Origin: Hetaerina americana
Taxonomy: Eukaryota > Arthropoda > Insecta > Odonata > Calopterygidae
Assembly (NCBI GenBank): GCA_022747635.1
Contig: JAKTNV010000003.1
Span: 53,926,569-53,990,568, forward strand
Length of the DNA stretch: 64,000 nt
Direction of reading: 5' to 3'
The position numbers and the translations under genes are program-made. Below, in pieces: positions 11,975-24,424 of this stretch. The notes under the pieces are model-generated. The model was given only the letters and a program-made list of their open reading frames with translations. It searched no databases and was not told the DNA's origin. Each line of letters begins with the position of its first letter. Within the stretch, counting starts at the first letter, position 1.

Positions 11975-12462
11975 CAGTAGTATTAGTTTTTAGGGGAGGC
12001 GACCGACAGCTAAGGTCATTTGCGCCATAGGGGATGGACAGGAAAGGGTGAAGGGTGGAGAGAAACCTGGTGTCGGCATTAGCCTGCTCTTTACGAAAGG
12101 CGCCAAGGGGTCCGCAGCTTAACGCCCCATCCGACGGACGGCGTACTCAAAGTGCCCTCCACAAAGCACCTCAAGTAGGGATCGAGATACCATTGAAACA
12201 TATCTTCCACCACCGGGATTCAAACTCTGGCTCCCTGGGTGGAAAGCCAGTATATTAGCTACTTCACCATCCCGATCCCCAGGGTATTTTTTATTTTAAT
12301 ATTGGTACGTTAGAGAATGTGTGCGTAGTCACCTATGAGAATCGACATACGTTAAGCCAATGAAGGCATTTGAATAAGAAAGTATTCAACACCGCCGGGA
12401 TTTGAACCCTCGCCCTCAGGGTGGGAAGCCAGTACGTTAGCCCCCGCACCATCTCGATCCCC
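11975..12462 (-). mobile_element. tRNA-derived SINE, copy 2, with two tandem tRNA-like heads
   Basis: The most complete copy of the family, 488 bp between exact 12-bp direct repeats. On the minus strand it begins with tRNA-like head 1 at about 12462-12385 (GGGGATCGAGATGGTG, then box B GGTTCAAATCC). A linker of roughly 100 bp follows and is shared with 5457-5555. Head 2 lies at about 12284-12205 (GGGGATCGGGATGGTG, box B GTTTGAATCCC). The body then ends in a CTA-rich tail near 11975-11990. The two heads are clearly homologous, so the unit is dimeric. Whether the first head belongs to a full-length master element, or reflects insertion of one copy beside another, cannot be settled from one copy. 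The shared linker in copy 1 favours one composite element. Confidence 0.87.
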
Positions 12463-12474
12463 ACTTTTAGTACG
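12463..12474 (+). repeat. Target-site duplication, right (ACTTTTAGTACG)
   Basis: Exact partner of 11963-11974, next to the tRNA-like 5' end of the minus-strand SINE. Confidence 0.88.
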
Positions 12475-12486
12475 TATATATCTCAG

Positions 12487-13824
12487 TCTTATGCATGTAC
12501 ATCTTTCTGTATGAATATCGGTCATCTAAAAATTTAGAAATATTTTTACCTTCACATCCCGGTAATTGAAGTGTTACTAGAATTGAATAAAATCAAAATA
12601 TAATAGCTACAATAGTCTATTCATAGAATATGTATAGAATATATATGTATAGAATATATTTCTATATGTATTGAATAAAGTTTGGTAAATAGAATTCCTT
12701 TCCCATTGTAGACGTTTTCACTAACATTTAGAAGCATAAAATACAATTTTCTATTCACCAAAATGACTCAAATGATGAACAGCAATCGGAGAAAGAAGGA
12801 AAGCAAAGAAAATATACGCATTTGGAATTCAGATTGTGACTTTCAGGATATGGTCCATTTATGTTTATAAAACTCTAGTTTTCATTACATTTTAATTAGT
12901 TTCAAAATTTTCTGATTTATATTAGCTAATTTGTCTTAACAAGTAAAGACGATAGGAATGGTCACCTTAAATTCTGAAAACCTTTTATAAAAATATAGCT
13001 TCAATGAAAAAGAAACAGGTCATCCTTAACGACGAATGGTGAACACTTAAATGATGGCATATTCCAAAAAATACAGTAAAATGTTTTATGTGTGGAAATG
13101 CCAGGTCAAAAATTACATTTTAAAATAAAAAATCTATGCGAATAAGCACGTGACTCATATTTTCGTGCTGACAATTACGCGGAGTGGCTTACCTCTTAGG
13201 AAACACAAAACAACCACAACCTTATATTTCACGTTCAGAGCGAGATAGATACGCATCAATCATTAAACCTTAATGGCAAATAAATCTTACTTTTGAGGCT
13301 GCCAAATTTGAATGTGAATTATATTTCCATCTCTCACTCTTCAGCATACTTCCTTCAGCGAGATTTTTTTAGTGGGAATCCTATGTAGGGTCCACCATTT
13401 TTCGATTCGTATTTTACAGTTACTGCGTTGCTAATATCTTGGCAAGGCACGAGAGAAGTTTTGTCTTTGCGAATCATAATTATTTTTATTTTGGACGGAT
13501 GGAGCAGGATTTCGTAGAAGGTTGAGCTAAGGATGATGATAACAGACTAGGGATGAAAATACGCGACGCCCCAACTCATCCCTCAGATTACGTGTAAATT
13601 ATTAAGGAAATGTTTGGAGGGAAATCTTTGCTTCAAGCATCATTCTGAAAGGAAGATGATATATTCTGATTTTCTCATGCAATGAAGCGTGTATTTTGAG
13701 GTATGCAGGTAAGTAAACGCTCACCTACTCGACTCTTCACCTCGGCGTTTCCAAGGCATTTGACGGTAATGAACTCGTGGTAATGAGGCTATGCAAATTA
13801 TACGTGCATATATCAAGTTAATTG
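12487..13824. other. No recognisable gene
   Basis: AT-rich sequence. I see no repeat family, exon or RNA gene in it. Confidence 0.5.
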
Positions 13825-15660
13825 ATGACGACCAAAGAAAAATTTTTTCCACGCAATTAACTCCATTTAAATGTACACTAAAGTAAATACAAGAACCCCT
13901 GTAATTTATTTTTATTTAATTCAGTACATTTTTGAAGAAATGCTTTTTATTGAGAAAAATTACGTGTATGTAATTGCAAGGCGAATCATTGAAAAAATTG
14001 GTAATGCGAATAACTGTTAAAATAAAAGTCTAATGTACCGAGTTAGTTGATTTTTATAGACAATGTACTGCTAGTACCACTACTATTAAACCAGGCACTG
14101 CTATTACTGAAAGTAGACCTTGGTAAATATTAATATGTTAGTTTACACAAATATAATACAGGAGTAGAAGTCAGATTAAGTTCAAGTCATCAAACCATAG
14201 ATTAACGATAACCTGATAACTCCGGAAGGATAACTTGGAATTTACTAGGCCAACCAACAATATTTATTTACTTGAGTGCCATTGATAATAATAAAGCAAT
14301 TTACCTCTGTGCAGCTTCCAAGTTCAATAACTGTTTCCCGGAAAATGAAAATGTGCTAGTGTATTCACATTAACAAGTATTTCAATTTTGAATTTTTTCT
14401 GTTGACTAGGTTTTTGACGTTACACTTCCCAATCATCTGTTAGAATTGGCAAAAAACCTTGCCTGGGCAAAAGAGAAAATATAACATATTTTTATTGAGT
14501 TGGAATGTTTTCTACAGAAAGTAAAATTCTCTTGTTTGTTGGAATTTCCCGAGATGCTTCCTTATTTATCTCTGCAAGTATGTGTTACTTTTATGCTAAC
14601 TGATATTATATATTTGATGGTACACCTAAGTCAATGATAAATTTGTTTATATAACCAAATGTAGTTATTCTATGTATTTAAAAATTTATCTTGAAATAGG
14701 GACATTGCTTAAAGCAAAAAATACATTACACACAAAGTTTAGATTTTCCCTTCCCTCTTTCATACTACACGTGGAGGTCGTAGAAATCTGCGAAACGAAT
14801 TTTTTTTATATTTCAATACATTTTTAACTATCTGTTATTGTGGAAATTGTATTTTTCCAAGAAATGATCTTTTTAGTCGCATTATCTTGCTCTATATTTT
14901 TACATGTGTTTCACACCTAGTTACGAAATTACTATGATTATTAATGTGATAGTGGGTTATGTGGTTAAATGTACTGATGTATTACATTGGAGCCATACAA
15001 AGTTATATGGATCCATACATACCTTGTATTATAAATCGATAAGTTGCAAAAGTTATGGGGAAGGGGTCACTCAACTCTGCTGAAAAATAATTGATGGGGA
15101 AAAACAAAATGTGGAAATATCCGAAGTAAAACTGTGGTGAGGACCGAAACAGTAATGCTCGCCTTTTTCAAGATGTACAATGAATCAAAAACAGAGACCA
15201 GAGAAAATGCGGAAAATGAAGTCGATTATGATATATCGGTATAACCTGAATCCAATGCCGTAATCGGGAGAGATGATAAAACTTCGAGATGACATGGTTC
15301 TGTGAGGAATAACCATAACAATGGGAGGAATTTCTGGCGCCCGGAAACTCATTTCCTGCTTCTCCCGAAATAGACAGAGGGGCTGGAAACGATGAGCACT
15401 AATTTAATTGATCGTTGATACGACGTTCATATCGTCTCCCACACTTTGTGGGCGGGGTTAAGCATCAAAGTTTATTCATACTGTTTATTCAAGTCTTTCA
15501 GCCGCTCTCTCGTGAGTTGGTTTGGCGGAAAGGATCCAATCGTACTTGACTCCGGTAGTTTTCCTCGTTTCGGCGGAAAATTCTGATGGGAAAAGTAAGG
15601 AGTGGCCGTTGACTCTGTATATGAAACAGTAATTTTTATTTTCGATAAAAAAATAGTTTC
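13825..15660 (-). mobile_element. 1.8-kb dispersed element, copy A
   Basis: This stretch matches 46393-48260 in inverted orientation almost end to end. Shared words include CCGGAAGGATAACTT (about 14222), GATATATCGGTATAACCTGA (diverged in B), GGAATAACCATAACAATGGG versus its complement near 46730, and GAGCACTAATTTAATTGATC near 15390. The match starts at the left near TTGATGACGACC (13827) and fades at the right near TTTTCGATAAAAAA (about 15650). The two copies differ by scattered substitutions and small indels. No coding domain is recognised. Copy B lies inside a mariner leader, so this is best read as a non-autonomous transposable element rather than a segmental duplication. Its class is unknown. 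Strand is set so that copy B is plus. Confidence 0.82.
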
Positions 15661-16239
15661 CATGCTCGTGTTTGAAAAGATTAATGGGGAAACCTTTTTA
15701 TTTCGAATTTTATTCAGTTTCGTCAGGAAGGGAGATTTAAAATTGAAATAAGGAGATGATAGCGTATTGTTAATCTTTACTCACAGTGAAAGCCATACAA
15801 AGTTGATAGAATTACCCAATGAGGAATTTAAAATCGCCATTTTCAATTTTGTATTCACAAAAAATAAAATTTGAACGCATATTCAGCATTCTCGATAAAC
15901 CATATTTTTTCCCAATTAAAAGGATCTCGATTCCATATCCGAAGGATAAGTGCAAAGAAAAGTTATTTACAACTAAAAAGATAGGGTCAACACGCGCTAT
16001 GAAAAGGCTCAATGAAATTGTAGTTTTTCACTGGTTTATTCAGTACAACTGATTAGATAAAGTGCCCAAGAACGAACAGTGGAGGTAGTATGTGCTCTCG
16101 GATTCTCTCGCGATCCTGAACTCAATATCTTATATTATTATGAGTCTACAGATTAGGACAATTTAAACTGACATCAGAATATTATTAAAATCGATTTTTG
16201 ACAAATAATTACATTTTTAGGCAACTGAATAGGATTAAT
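15661..16239. other. No recognisable gene
   Basis: AT-rich. Short open frames on both strands at 15812-16052 mirror each other and show no known domain. Confidence 0.5.
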
Positions 16240-16740
16240 AGCCTAACAGACTACTACTATGTTTTTCATAACAACCTTTTACAAACCTAGCTGCTCTGTG
16301 TTACACTCGTTCTAGTTCCAAAACCTGTATGCCTACCTCTTGAGAATCCCATACCCTCGCAGCGTACTCTAGGTGGAATTTAACTTATGTTAAATAACAA
16401 AGCTCTTCTTTTTATGAATCATAAATTTTTATTTGACATAGCATACATTTCACAAATGAGTTCACCCCAGGGAATGTCCCTAGTTATCTTAACACCCTCA
16501 TATTTTACTGATTCTACTTTTGTTAAATCGGTTTTCTATATGGTGTAAATGCTTTCGGGTGAAATACTCTTCCTCCAAGCATTCATTGAAACATTTCTTA
16601 AAATTTATTCCTTATTCCCATGTCTCGCACCATTCATGGATCAATTGAGGTCACTAGACAATAATTCCCTATCTTCCTGACTGGTTATGTCCCTGTATGT
16701 TCCTTATAAAAATGCTGAACCCAACGTCTTATTACACAAT
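16240..16740 (-). pseudogene. LINE reverse-transcriptase C-terminal fragment (jockey/CR1-like)
   Basis: Read on the minus strand, this is the part of ORF2 just after the catalytic site. Visible pieces are SVKYEGVKITRDIPWGELI (corresponding to KYLGVTIT...WG.HI), FIKRRALLFNIS, and AARVWDSQ with HRAARFVKG-like segments spread over different frames. The same region in the element at 31040-31470 aligns well at the DNA level in the same orientation, for example around the words AACAAAGCTC and ATTTTTATTTGACAT/TTTTTATTAGC. Multiple stops and frameshifts are present. Upstream and downstream parts of the element are absent. Confidence 0.75.
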
Positions 16741-18739
16741 ATGCCCCTCTTCAACTCGGTATATTTCCTATTTCCCTTCATTCCATCATTTAACAAATTA
16801 AGGATCAGCAACGGTCATGTTATGCAACTTTACTTTTCCTAAAAATCTTGAATGTACAAGTATTTTCCTATTATTTAAATGAACGTATCTTGGGTGATAG
16901 TGAAGAATAGTCCATAGGAGTTAATGGTAAACGAACCAATTGTAAGTAACAATTATGCAAAAGTTAACTCGAGTCTTCTCAGATCAGAGAATTCTAAGTA
17001 ATTCCAGTCAATAAATAATACTTTAGAGATGGTATTTTGGAGTGTTCAGAATATCTGAAATAAGCAACCCAAGGGCCAGAGGTACCTTAAACAAAGTCGT
17101 CTACGTTGAAATATAACAGGACACCTGCCCAGGTCCTTCGAAAGATTTTTTTCTACCCCCTTCGTTTCCCTATGTCGTAAATGCTACACATCAGGCTGGA
17201 CCGATGGTTCCCGTCCTTAAAATGACTCTAATACTTGTATCGAATTCGCAATTGCAGATTAATCCAATCTCGACGAGAATATCTCTCGCTTGTCTTGCCA
17301 CCAGCACTCACAGATAATTACGATGTAAGAAAAGACTTTCGGGGGTAGTAAAGACGGCAAATCCTCCCTCGCTGGCCAATTTTTTCAGCTCCTTTATTTC
17401 CTGTTTCAAAGGAGTTCCATATTCCCAGATTTCTAGTGAAACTTGGACCCTAAATACGCTCCCCTGGAGTCCAGGGATCTAAGACCCATAGGAAAATGGA
17501 GTGAACAGCCATAAACAAGATATTAAGGAATATTTATAGTTTTTTCGTTCCACTAAGGTTCTTTCAATTCCATTTTTGTATAATTTTTTTATTTCTTTTC
17601 AGATTTTTATAATTCTCTTTAGATTTTTAATTCAGATGGAACCCATCGTGTTCTCCCTACTAAGCCATATATCTGAAAGATTAATATTTCAAGTCAGGAT
17701 GCATAAATTTGTGGGGACAACCCCTTCGACTTAGCAGTACCTCGGTGGGGTATCAGACGTAGCCACTATCAAGCTTAGGTACGTCGTCAAGGTTTTAAGC
17801 CCCTCACGGGACAAAAAAGGTAATAATTCGTGGCCGAGGAAACTACGGAAGGAAAAGAAAGACACCAAAATCAGGGAAAACGAGCGCAGGCGAGAAATTA
17901 GGAAAATCTAAATATGCGAAAATAAGACACCACATTCACTATTCTTGTCTGTCTATTCATTCAAAAGATTTATTTGGATTGATTTAATGCTTTCCACAGT
18001 GTACTTCCGTATCGTACGTTCAATGTGGCTCCTTTCCGCAGCATATTGGTGTAAGGTAATTTTAAGGATCAACCCACAATGAAAGTGTCAAGAAAATATA
18101 AAAGTAGTTGATCTTTGCACAATCAGTTTAGCCGTTCTATTTGTTCAATGGGTAGTAAAATACGCAGGATTGAACTTTTCCCAAAATTTCTTCATGACAT
18201 TTACAGATATGTATTCGTTGGAAAATTCCCAAGTCAACTCTTTCATTGCCAGTTTCAACGGAAGTTTACAAATGAAAGGCAGCTATCCCAAAGTCTTGAT
18301 GGCCGTGGTATTGGATATAGGAAGCCATTATAAAAATTATTTTGAACCATAACTACGCATATTAAAAATCACAACTAAGCAATATTGTCTGCATGCCATT
18401 AGATTATGTAAAGTCAATTCCCTGCAAAATCAAATTCCTTTCCCGGAAAAATGAAAGTGAAATAATAAAATGAAAATCGCGCAATTTCCCTGCAAGAAAA
18501 TTAATCCATGTGAACGCGAATATTTGTTGAAATAAGGATTTAGTAGATTAAATAAAAAAAATTCTCTAAAGAAAGGATATTTTCTCTCCTGAGAATTGAT
18601 TAATTCAAATTATAACTGGACTTTCTACACTCGTAAATCTTATGGCCTCCATTTTTTTGTTGGTAGAACCCTAAACCTTTGCTCAAAAAGGGCGTAAAAC
18701 ACGCCTTAAGGGACGAAGTGAAAGTTTTATGTCTTATGT
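16741..18739. other. No recognisable gene
   Basis: Mixed-composition intergenic sequence. The word TCCATGTGAA followed by GAATATTTG at 18505-18527 echoes the repeat at 11066 and 11802. Nothing else is recognised. Confidence 0.5.
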
Positions 18740-19175
18740 GATAAATTTAAAGTTAACGGTCAGAGATAAAGCTGGTAAAATAGTAGTTGAACCAGGAAAT
18801 ACCCAAGAGAGATGGACTTAATATAGGGAAGAACTGTATGGCAAAGAAATTAGGCCCGGAAGGTTAGACATAGAAAGAGAATACAAGTATGACTTAGATG
18901 ATGATAGCTTCCAGGCTTATTCGGCGATGAGATGGAAACGCATTCCGGGAAATGAGATCAAATAAGGCCATGGGGGAATACAATATTACCGCGGAACTAC
19001 TTAAAGGTTTAGAAAAATGTGAGAAGGAAGAGTTTTTATGGGCAAATTCGTATCAACTATTAGATAGAAATTTGGCCGGAGACTTGATCAGATCAGTGTT
19101 CGTTCCTATTGCAAGAAAGGTAAAGGCTACTTCATGCGAGGACTATAGAACAATAATTTTCGTATTTATTTGAAG
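18740..19175 (+). pseudogene. RTE-like LINE reverse-transcriptase N-terminal fragment
   Basis: The linker plus first RT blocks of an RTE/BovB-type LINE, readable through several frames. They run VRDKAGKIVVEPGNTQERWT, EELYGKEIRPGRLDIEREY, then 18952-19173 MRSNKAMGEYNITAELLKGL, and finally RSVFVPIARKVKA with EDYRTI. The family normally reads NKA.G.D.IPAELLK in place of NKAMGEYNITAELLK. The sequence stops after EDYRTI, before the FGFR and FADD blocks, so both ends are missing. One stop (TAA after RWT) and several frame shifts disable it. Two other relics of the same type lie at 38845-40020 and 59995-61225. Confidence 0.82.
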
Positions 19176-19299
19176 TATTGCCTGTTAGCTCTATTGTGTG
19201 TGTGTGTGTTTCTTGAGTGCTCGTGTGTGTGATTGGTCAGTGCCATTCATAAAGTGTGTGCTTGAGAATATCCTGGAATCTTTAATGGGATCTACTATC

Positions 19300-19372
19300 C
19301 AGCCTCGTGAAGGATTCAATCTCCATCTGAAATTCTTTAACAGGGTCTCACAGCCTCGTGAAGGATTTCATT
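19300..19372 (+). repeat. Duplicated 16-bp word
   Basis: AGCCTCGTGAAGGATT occurs at 19302 and again at 19352, with partly similar sequence between the copies. This looks like a short tandem duplication of about 50 bp. Confidence 0.7.
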
Positions 19373-20560
19373 CAGGATAGTATGCGTGCGGCTGTGTGTT
19401 GGTCCCTGACGCGGATTAATTTCCCGTAAACCACTTCCACTTACTTTAGTGGAACCTTAATAAGAGTTCTATAAATGTGGTGTTTGGTTGCTTTTTTTGT
19501 TCGAGTTAAAGGCATTTCACTTTAAATTTAAGAGTGCCCAATGTAATACACTGAGATTCATCAAATTTACGGAATTACCTTGTTATTTTATATATTTTTC
19601 ATCACTCTTTTGATATGGTAAAGGATAAAAAATTTTAATGTCGGAATAATAATTTATTTTCCTATTTTAAATAAGGGCGAATCTTCTTCCTCTGCCCTTC
19701 CTGTATTTTTGTCTTTGGAGTGAGTAATTGGGGATTACATAATGCATTAAATTAAGTTACTGCCACGGAAGAGATCAGTTGATACAACCCCTAAAGAAAT
19801 TAATTATGAAAGAAGAGGATAGTAATATTGTAATAAGAGCGTTCTAAAAAATACTATTTCATTGTTCCCGCTGTAATAACGCATTTCTGTTAGACCAGAG
19901 GAAGAATTAACTTCTTGTAGTGGTCTATGACCATAATTATTTACCATAATTATATATGGCATTGAAATTAACCTCGCTCCATAATAGCTAGCGAATTCCA
20001 CAGGGGAATAACTGTTGAAATCAAGTACCACAAAGTGGCTGAAGTTAACTCGCCACATAACATTGGGAAACTTTTGCACTTACGTCGCTTTATACGCGAA
20101 TATTGGCATATTTATGTTTTAGTATAACTAGATAGTGCAGCATGCACAGCATACAAAGATTAATACAAAGGGAATCATTATAGCTCGAAATTGAATGGGT
20201 AAAAATAACACGACGAGAAGTCGAGTGAAACAGATTCATGAAAGTCGGTATGCGAGGAATAACCTCCCACACACAATCACCCATGTAGCAATGTAAACAA
20301 ACGTTCAAAATTACTCAAATATTATATAATATGTATTATTTACTTTGCTTAATAAACAACCAAATAAATAAAAATAAGAAATACCATAGATTTTGAATTT
20401 TTTCATAACTTCCAGCGTCCTCCATACATTAAAATTCAACTTAGAAGCCTATAAGGACTACAAATAAGGGAATTCTCCACCGTACAGATGTAAGAAAAAC
20501 GTACGGCCGAATTCTGCATTGTAGGCATCTTATTCTTTAATTCACAGCCGTGAATATTTT
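19373..20560. other. No recognisable gene
   Basis: AT-rich. A (GT)n-rich patch lies just upstream at 19195-19260. No exon or repeat family recognised. Confidence 0.5.
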
Positions 20561-20679
20561 CCTCTTGAGAAATTGAATTTTGAATCCAGATTCGTTTTTG
20601 GTGGTTTAGAACAAAAAAACGTTACCAATAACAGAGAAATCGATGAGACTCACATTTTAGTCCGACCATTTCCTCTGTA

Positions 20680-21640
20680 TAGAACACGTCGTGCGGTGAG
20701 GTACCCCGGTCTCGACCCGGAACGGACGGACGGCACCGAACGGAGAGAAAGAGAGACGCTAGGGGAATTGGAAGCAGACACCCTCCGGAAGGGAAGAGGG
20801 CTCTCCAAAAGAGTGGAAACGGCCTCGGGAAAAGAGGGAGCGGTAGTATTTGGGAGGAAGAAATCGAAGGTGGGAAAAATGGGCGTGAAAGAGGAGGAGG
20901 AAGGGAAAGAGAAATAGAGGAAGAGGGAAAGGAAGGAGAGGGGCGGTGAGAGGATGGGAGGAAGAGGGCGACCAGGAATGTAAAGAGAAAGAAAGAAGGA
21001 GAAAGAGAGATGAAGAAAAGTCGGGGGAGTCGGGAGAGAGTGGTGGAAGGGCAAGGATTTGGCGGAGAGAGAATGAGATGACTCCTTGGAACACAGACGG
21101 AGTGGTGGGTAGGGAATGGTGTTGGGATTGAGCGAGGGGTGTTTTCTGGAGGTCTTGGGAGGTGACGTGGGTTGTGTGGGAAACGGGAGAGCTGGACTTG
21201 GTGGGAATTGCTGCGGGCGAAAGGAACAAGGGTGAGGGACATATGAACGTGGAGCAGCGAGGGGTGGCGGCACACAGTGTTTATACTGCGTGCGAGTGGG
21301 AGGGAGAACCTGCGGGGAGGGTTGACAGTTGCGATGTGGGATGTAAACACCTTCCGGGAGACTGGAGTGGAAGCACACGAGCCACCCTCTCACTCCCATC
21401 ATACCTCCAACAAGGGAGCGGAAGGTTTGGTCTTTTTCCCATAAAGGCCTAACCTCCCTCCCTTTCATCCCTTACCTCACGCATCTTTCACATTCGTCCC
21501 TTTTCTCTCTCTCTCTCTCTCCCATCCTCCGCCTTCCAACAGATCTACTCCTTTTAACCGTGTCTTCCCGCCCTGAATTAAGGCTTTTATCACTTTGCCG
21601 GACTGACCTTTTTCCCTTCGTCCTCATTAGCCCCCCTCAC
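20680..21640. other. GC-richer, strand-asymmetric island (purine then pyrimidine)
   Basis: From about 20740 to 21260 the plus strand is very rich in G and A (GGAGGAGGAAGGGAAAGAG-like). From about 21350 to 21640 it turns pyrimidine-rich, with a (TC)n run at 21504-21521. CpG dinucleotides are frequent at 20690-20740. The long open frames found here on both strands are low-complexity Glu/Arg/Gly or Ser/Pro/Leu strings with no domain, and I do not call them genes. A promoter-proximal island or 5' UTR of an unseen gene is possible. Confidence 0.55.
21504..21521. repeat. (TC)n microsatellite
   Basis: Nine TC units within the pyrimidine-rich part of the island. Confidence 0.9.
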
Positions 21641-24400
21641 CCGCGTGGCTCGTGAATCGCGACGCGGTGGTGGTGGCAGCGGTGACCCCATCATTCCAAA
21701 CACGGTCTCATCTGGGGCTCCCTCTCACTTCACGGAAACCCTCTGGTCCCTCCTTCATGAAGGGCCCCCTCCCTCTCTCCCTCCTTTCACCCTCACTCAG
21801 AATCTATTCCTAAGGGGTGTGGAGCCCCGAGTTATTCGCGCTCTCGTGTGCGTGATGACTTTATTTCAGTGGTCAAAAGAGCTGCGGAGGTCTCCATCCT
21901 TCTACTCGTATTTCCACTTTTGCTGTTAGCTCAGAGGCTGCCCCGTGTAATTAAAAGCGTTTGGAGCATGGATGGAAGGGAATCTTTCCGCAAATCACGA
22001 CTCACCTCCCCCACGCCTTAATTTAGGACCCATACCTGCGTGCCTTGGGGGACATGGTACTTTTGGAGAGAGATTAATACTTTCCGAGAGATGATCCTCG
22101 TGGTTCAAGACTTTTCATTACTATATCTTGAATTTAGACAATTATTTCTCATTTCCGCGATGCAATTTCCGCGTATTAAAGTGATTTCCGGGGCATGCAT
22201 ATTCATCGTTTTCCTGACGAGATTATTGTGTTAGAGTGCAAATGAAAATGACGATGGTGCTTAGACTTCAAGTCAAATCTTAATGGCCATAACCAGGAAT
22301 GATTCTATCTTTTGTAGAAATATGTAAATGTGATTTTGGGAATAAAAAAGGGAGGTAGGAAGCATTGACTTGTATAAAGATGCATTTAATTGTTCTTGAA
22401 GTAAAACATATGTATTTTTATATTCTAAAACACCTTTATATATATTATGGACAGAATATTTAAGACACATTCACAATATATCGTGAACTACTTATTTATT
22501 ATTATTGTTTGTCATGACTCAGCGAAATCATAGCCAATTGAGGGAAATTATTGGATGTATATTCTAAATAAAATACGAAGTGCCCACCTGAAATCACGTT
22601 TTATGTCCAGAATAAATAATAAATAAAATATAAAAAATAAGCAAAAAATAAATTACATAATAGGTCCTTTTTAGTAAAGTCCAGGAAACTGCTAATAGCC
22701 TTTGTCTTGTTAAACGATCACTTACTCTATCAAATATGGATCAAAGTCAAATACTGAAAGTAATAAAAAAACAGCACTTTTGATCTTGGGTTCGGAAAGC
22801 CTTCGATACCGCAGATATTACTCCAGTGGGTGAATTAGTTTTAACAATAATGGATGCTAATTGCACCAAATTTAACGAATTTATTCAGAATCACTGTGAT
22901 ATGTTGCCCTCAAATATTTCATTAAATTCATTTACATTAACATATTTCCCCGCTTCCACCGTGGAAAAAATGTAGGAGAAAATGCATCTGGGGATGCACG
23001 ATATAATTGGGAAATTGGAATTATTGATGCTCAATTTCATTTATCCATCGGTATGGTTGAGCAATTCACTTTCCACCTTATTGATTGCGGATTTAGGGAA
23101 GTAAATTAGTTCGGTAATATAATTCTGTGCGTCAATTTGTATTCCTTAAATTTCCAGTGTGGCATACGCGACCAATGAAATGCTAATATTTCCCTCGACA
23201 TTCCCAGTCCATTTATCTATGTCTCTCTAGCGGGTCGTATCTTGTTTTCAAATGCACTCCTGACGCTGCTCACTCGTTCACAATCACTTTCACGGGTGGG
23301 TGTAATCACTTCCAATGAAAATAGGTCCTGAAAAATGGAAACCATTTCTTTTTTCCTCTCATTTTGAAATTAGAAGCGTACTTTCACTCACGACCAGCCG
23401 TCACACGGCCGGGACTCATCCTAGAACCACACTACTCACGTGAGTGTTTCGAATGATATTTTGTTTCACTTCCATGGTGGAGCGACGCCTGTGCAAACTT
23501 TTTGAAAAACATCCACTGACTCCGATCTTTGACGCTGGAGAGGTTGTTTGAAATGTCACCTCGGTCTCTTTTCACATTATGCCCATTCCAACCACACCTT
23601 TCCTCACCCATTTGGACTCATTCCACCTCGAATACGCAATTTCCGCACTTTCCAACCACCCTTCCCCCTTCAGTTTCCCCAATCTTTCTTCTCTCCCTTT
23701 CTGGTCGCCTGAACGCCATCCCTTTCACTAAACACCCATCCCACCAACCCACTTTTCCGTTTTGCCACTCCCATTGCCAATCCCGTTCCACTCCCACACG
23801 CACTTAGACACGCACACACACACATGCAAGCGCGCAAAACAAGAGTCCCTCGATGCTTCCCCGCCTTTTCCCTCGCAACCCATCAATCTTTCATTCTCAA
23901 AACCACTTCACCCTCCGGCATTAGAACCGGCTCTCCAACAGAGTTAGTTGTTAAGAGGCGGGAAGGAGTGAAGGAGAAAAAGGAGAAATAAAATAAAGAT
24001 GAAGATAGAGAGGTAAAAAATAAAATAGAACAGAAGTAATGTTTAGTTAGGTACGAAGCAGAAAAACTTGGGGGCCATGGCAGAAAAATATAGTTTATTT
24101 CCAGATTAAGAATGATTATCAGGCGAATATAAATATGTATATTTTTCGGAAAAAAATCTGTGCACTGCATTTGAAACTTGTTACCTGGCGCAATTTCTCG
24201 GCTGAAACTGCCTTACTTCTAAAAACGTTTTCGTGATTTGCTAAGTCACAAATTTGCTTTGGATACTTATCAGCACCTATTATGACATTTTGAATATTGA
24301 AGTAACTAGCCTCAACGTAAGCTCTTTATTTTGACGCATATTAATTTAGCATATAATATAGTATGTATATGTACAACTAATGAGCATATTTATTTTTTAT
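21641..24400. other. No recognisable gene; pyrimidine-rich block at 23530-23960
   Basis: AT-rich except for 21640-21930 and 23530-23960, where the plus strand is strongly C/T-biased. Frames there encode Ser/Pro/His-rich low complexity. No domain or repeat family recognised. Confidence 0.5.
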
Positions 24401-24424
24401 ATGTATATATATATATACATACAT

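Larger units (their letters stand above)
11948..12486. repeat. Palindromic SINE target, 17-bp arms now 0.5 kb apart
   Basis: CTGAGATATATACGTAC at 11948-11964 is the exact reverse complement of 12470-12486. Removing the SINE and one copy of the 12-bp duplication restores a hairpin with 17-bp arms and a TTTTA loop. The element therefore landed in the loop and 3' arm of a palindrome. Confidence 0.88.

Noticed and set aside
20622..21468. Overlapping minus-strand open frames of 156-272 codons
   Set aside because: Low-complexity Ser/Pro/Leu/Phe translation of a pyrimidine-rich strand, open in several frames at once, with no domain. This is composition, not coding.
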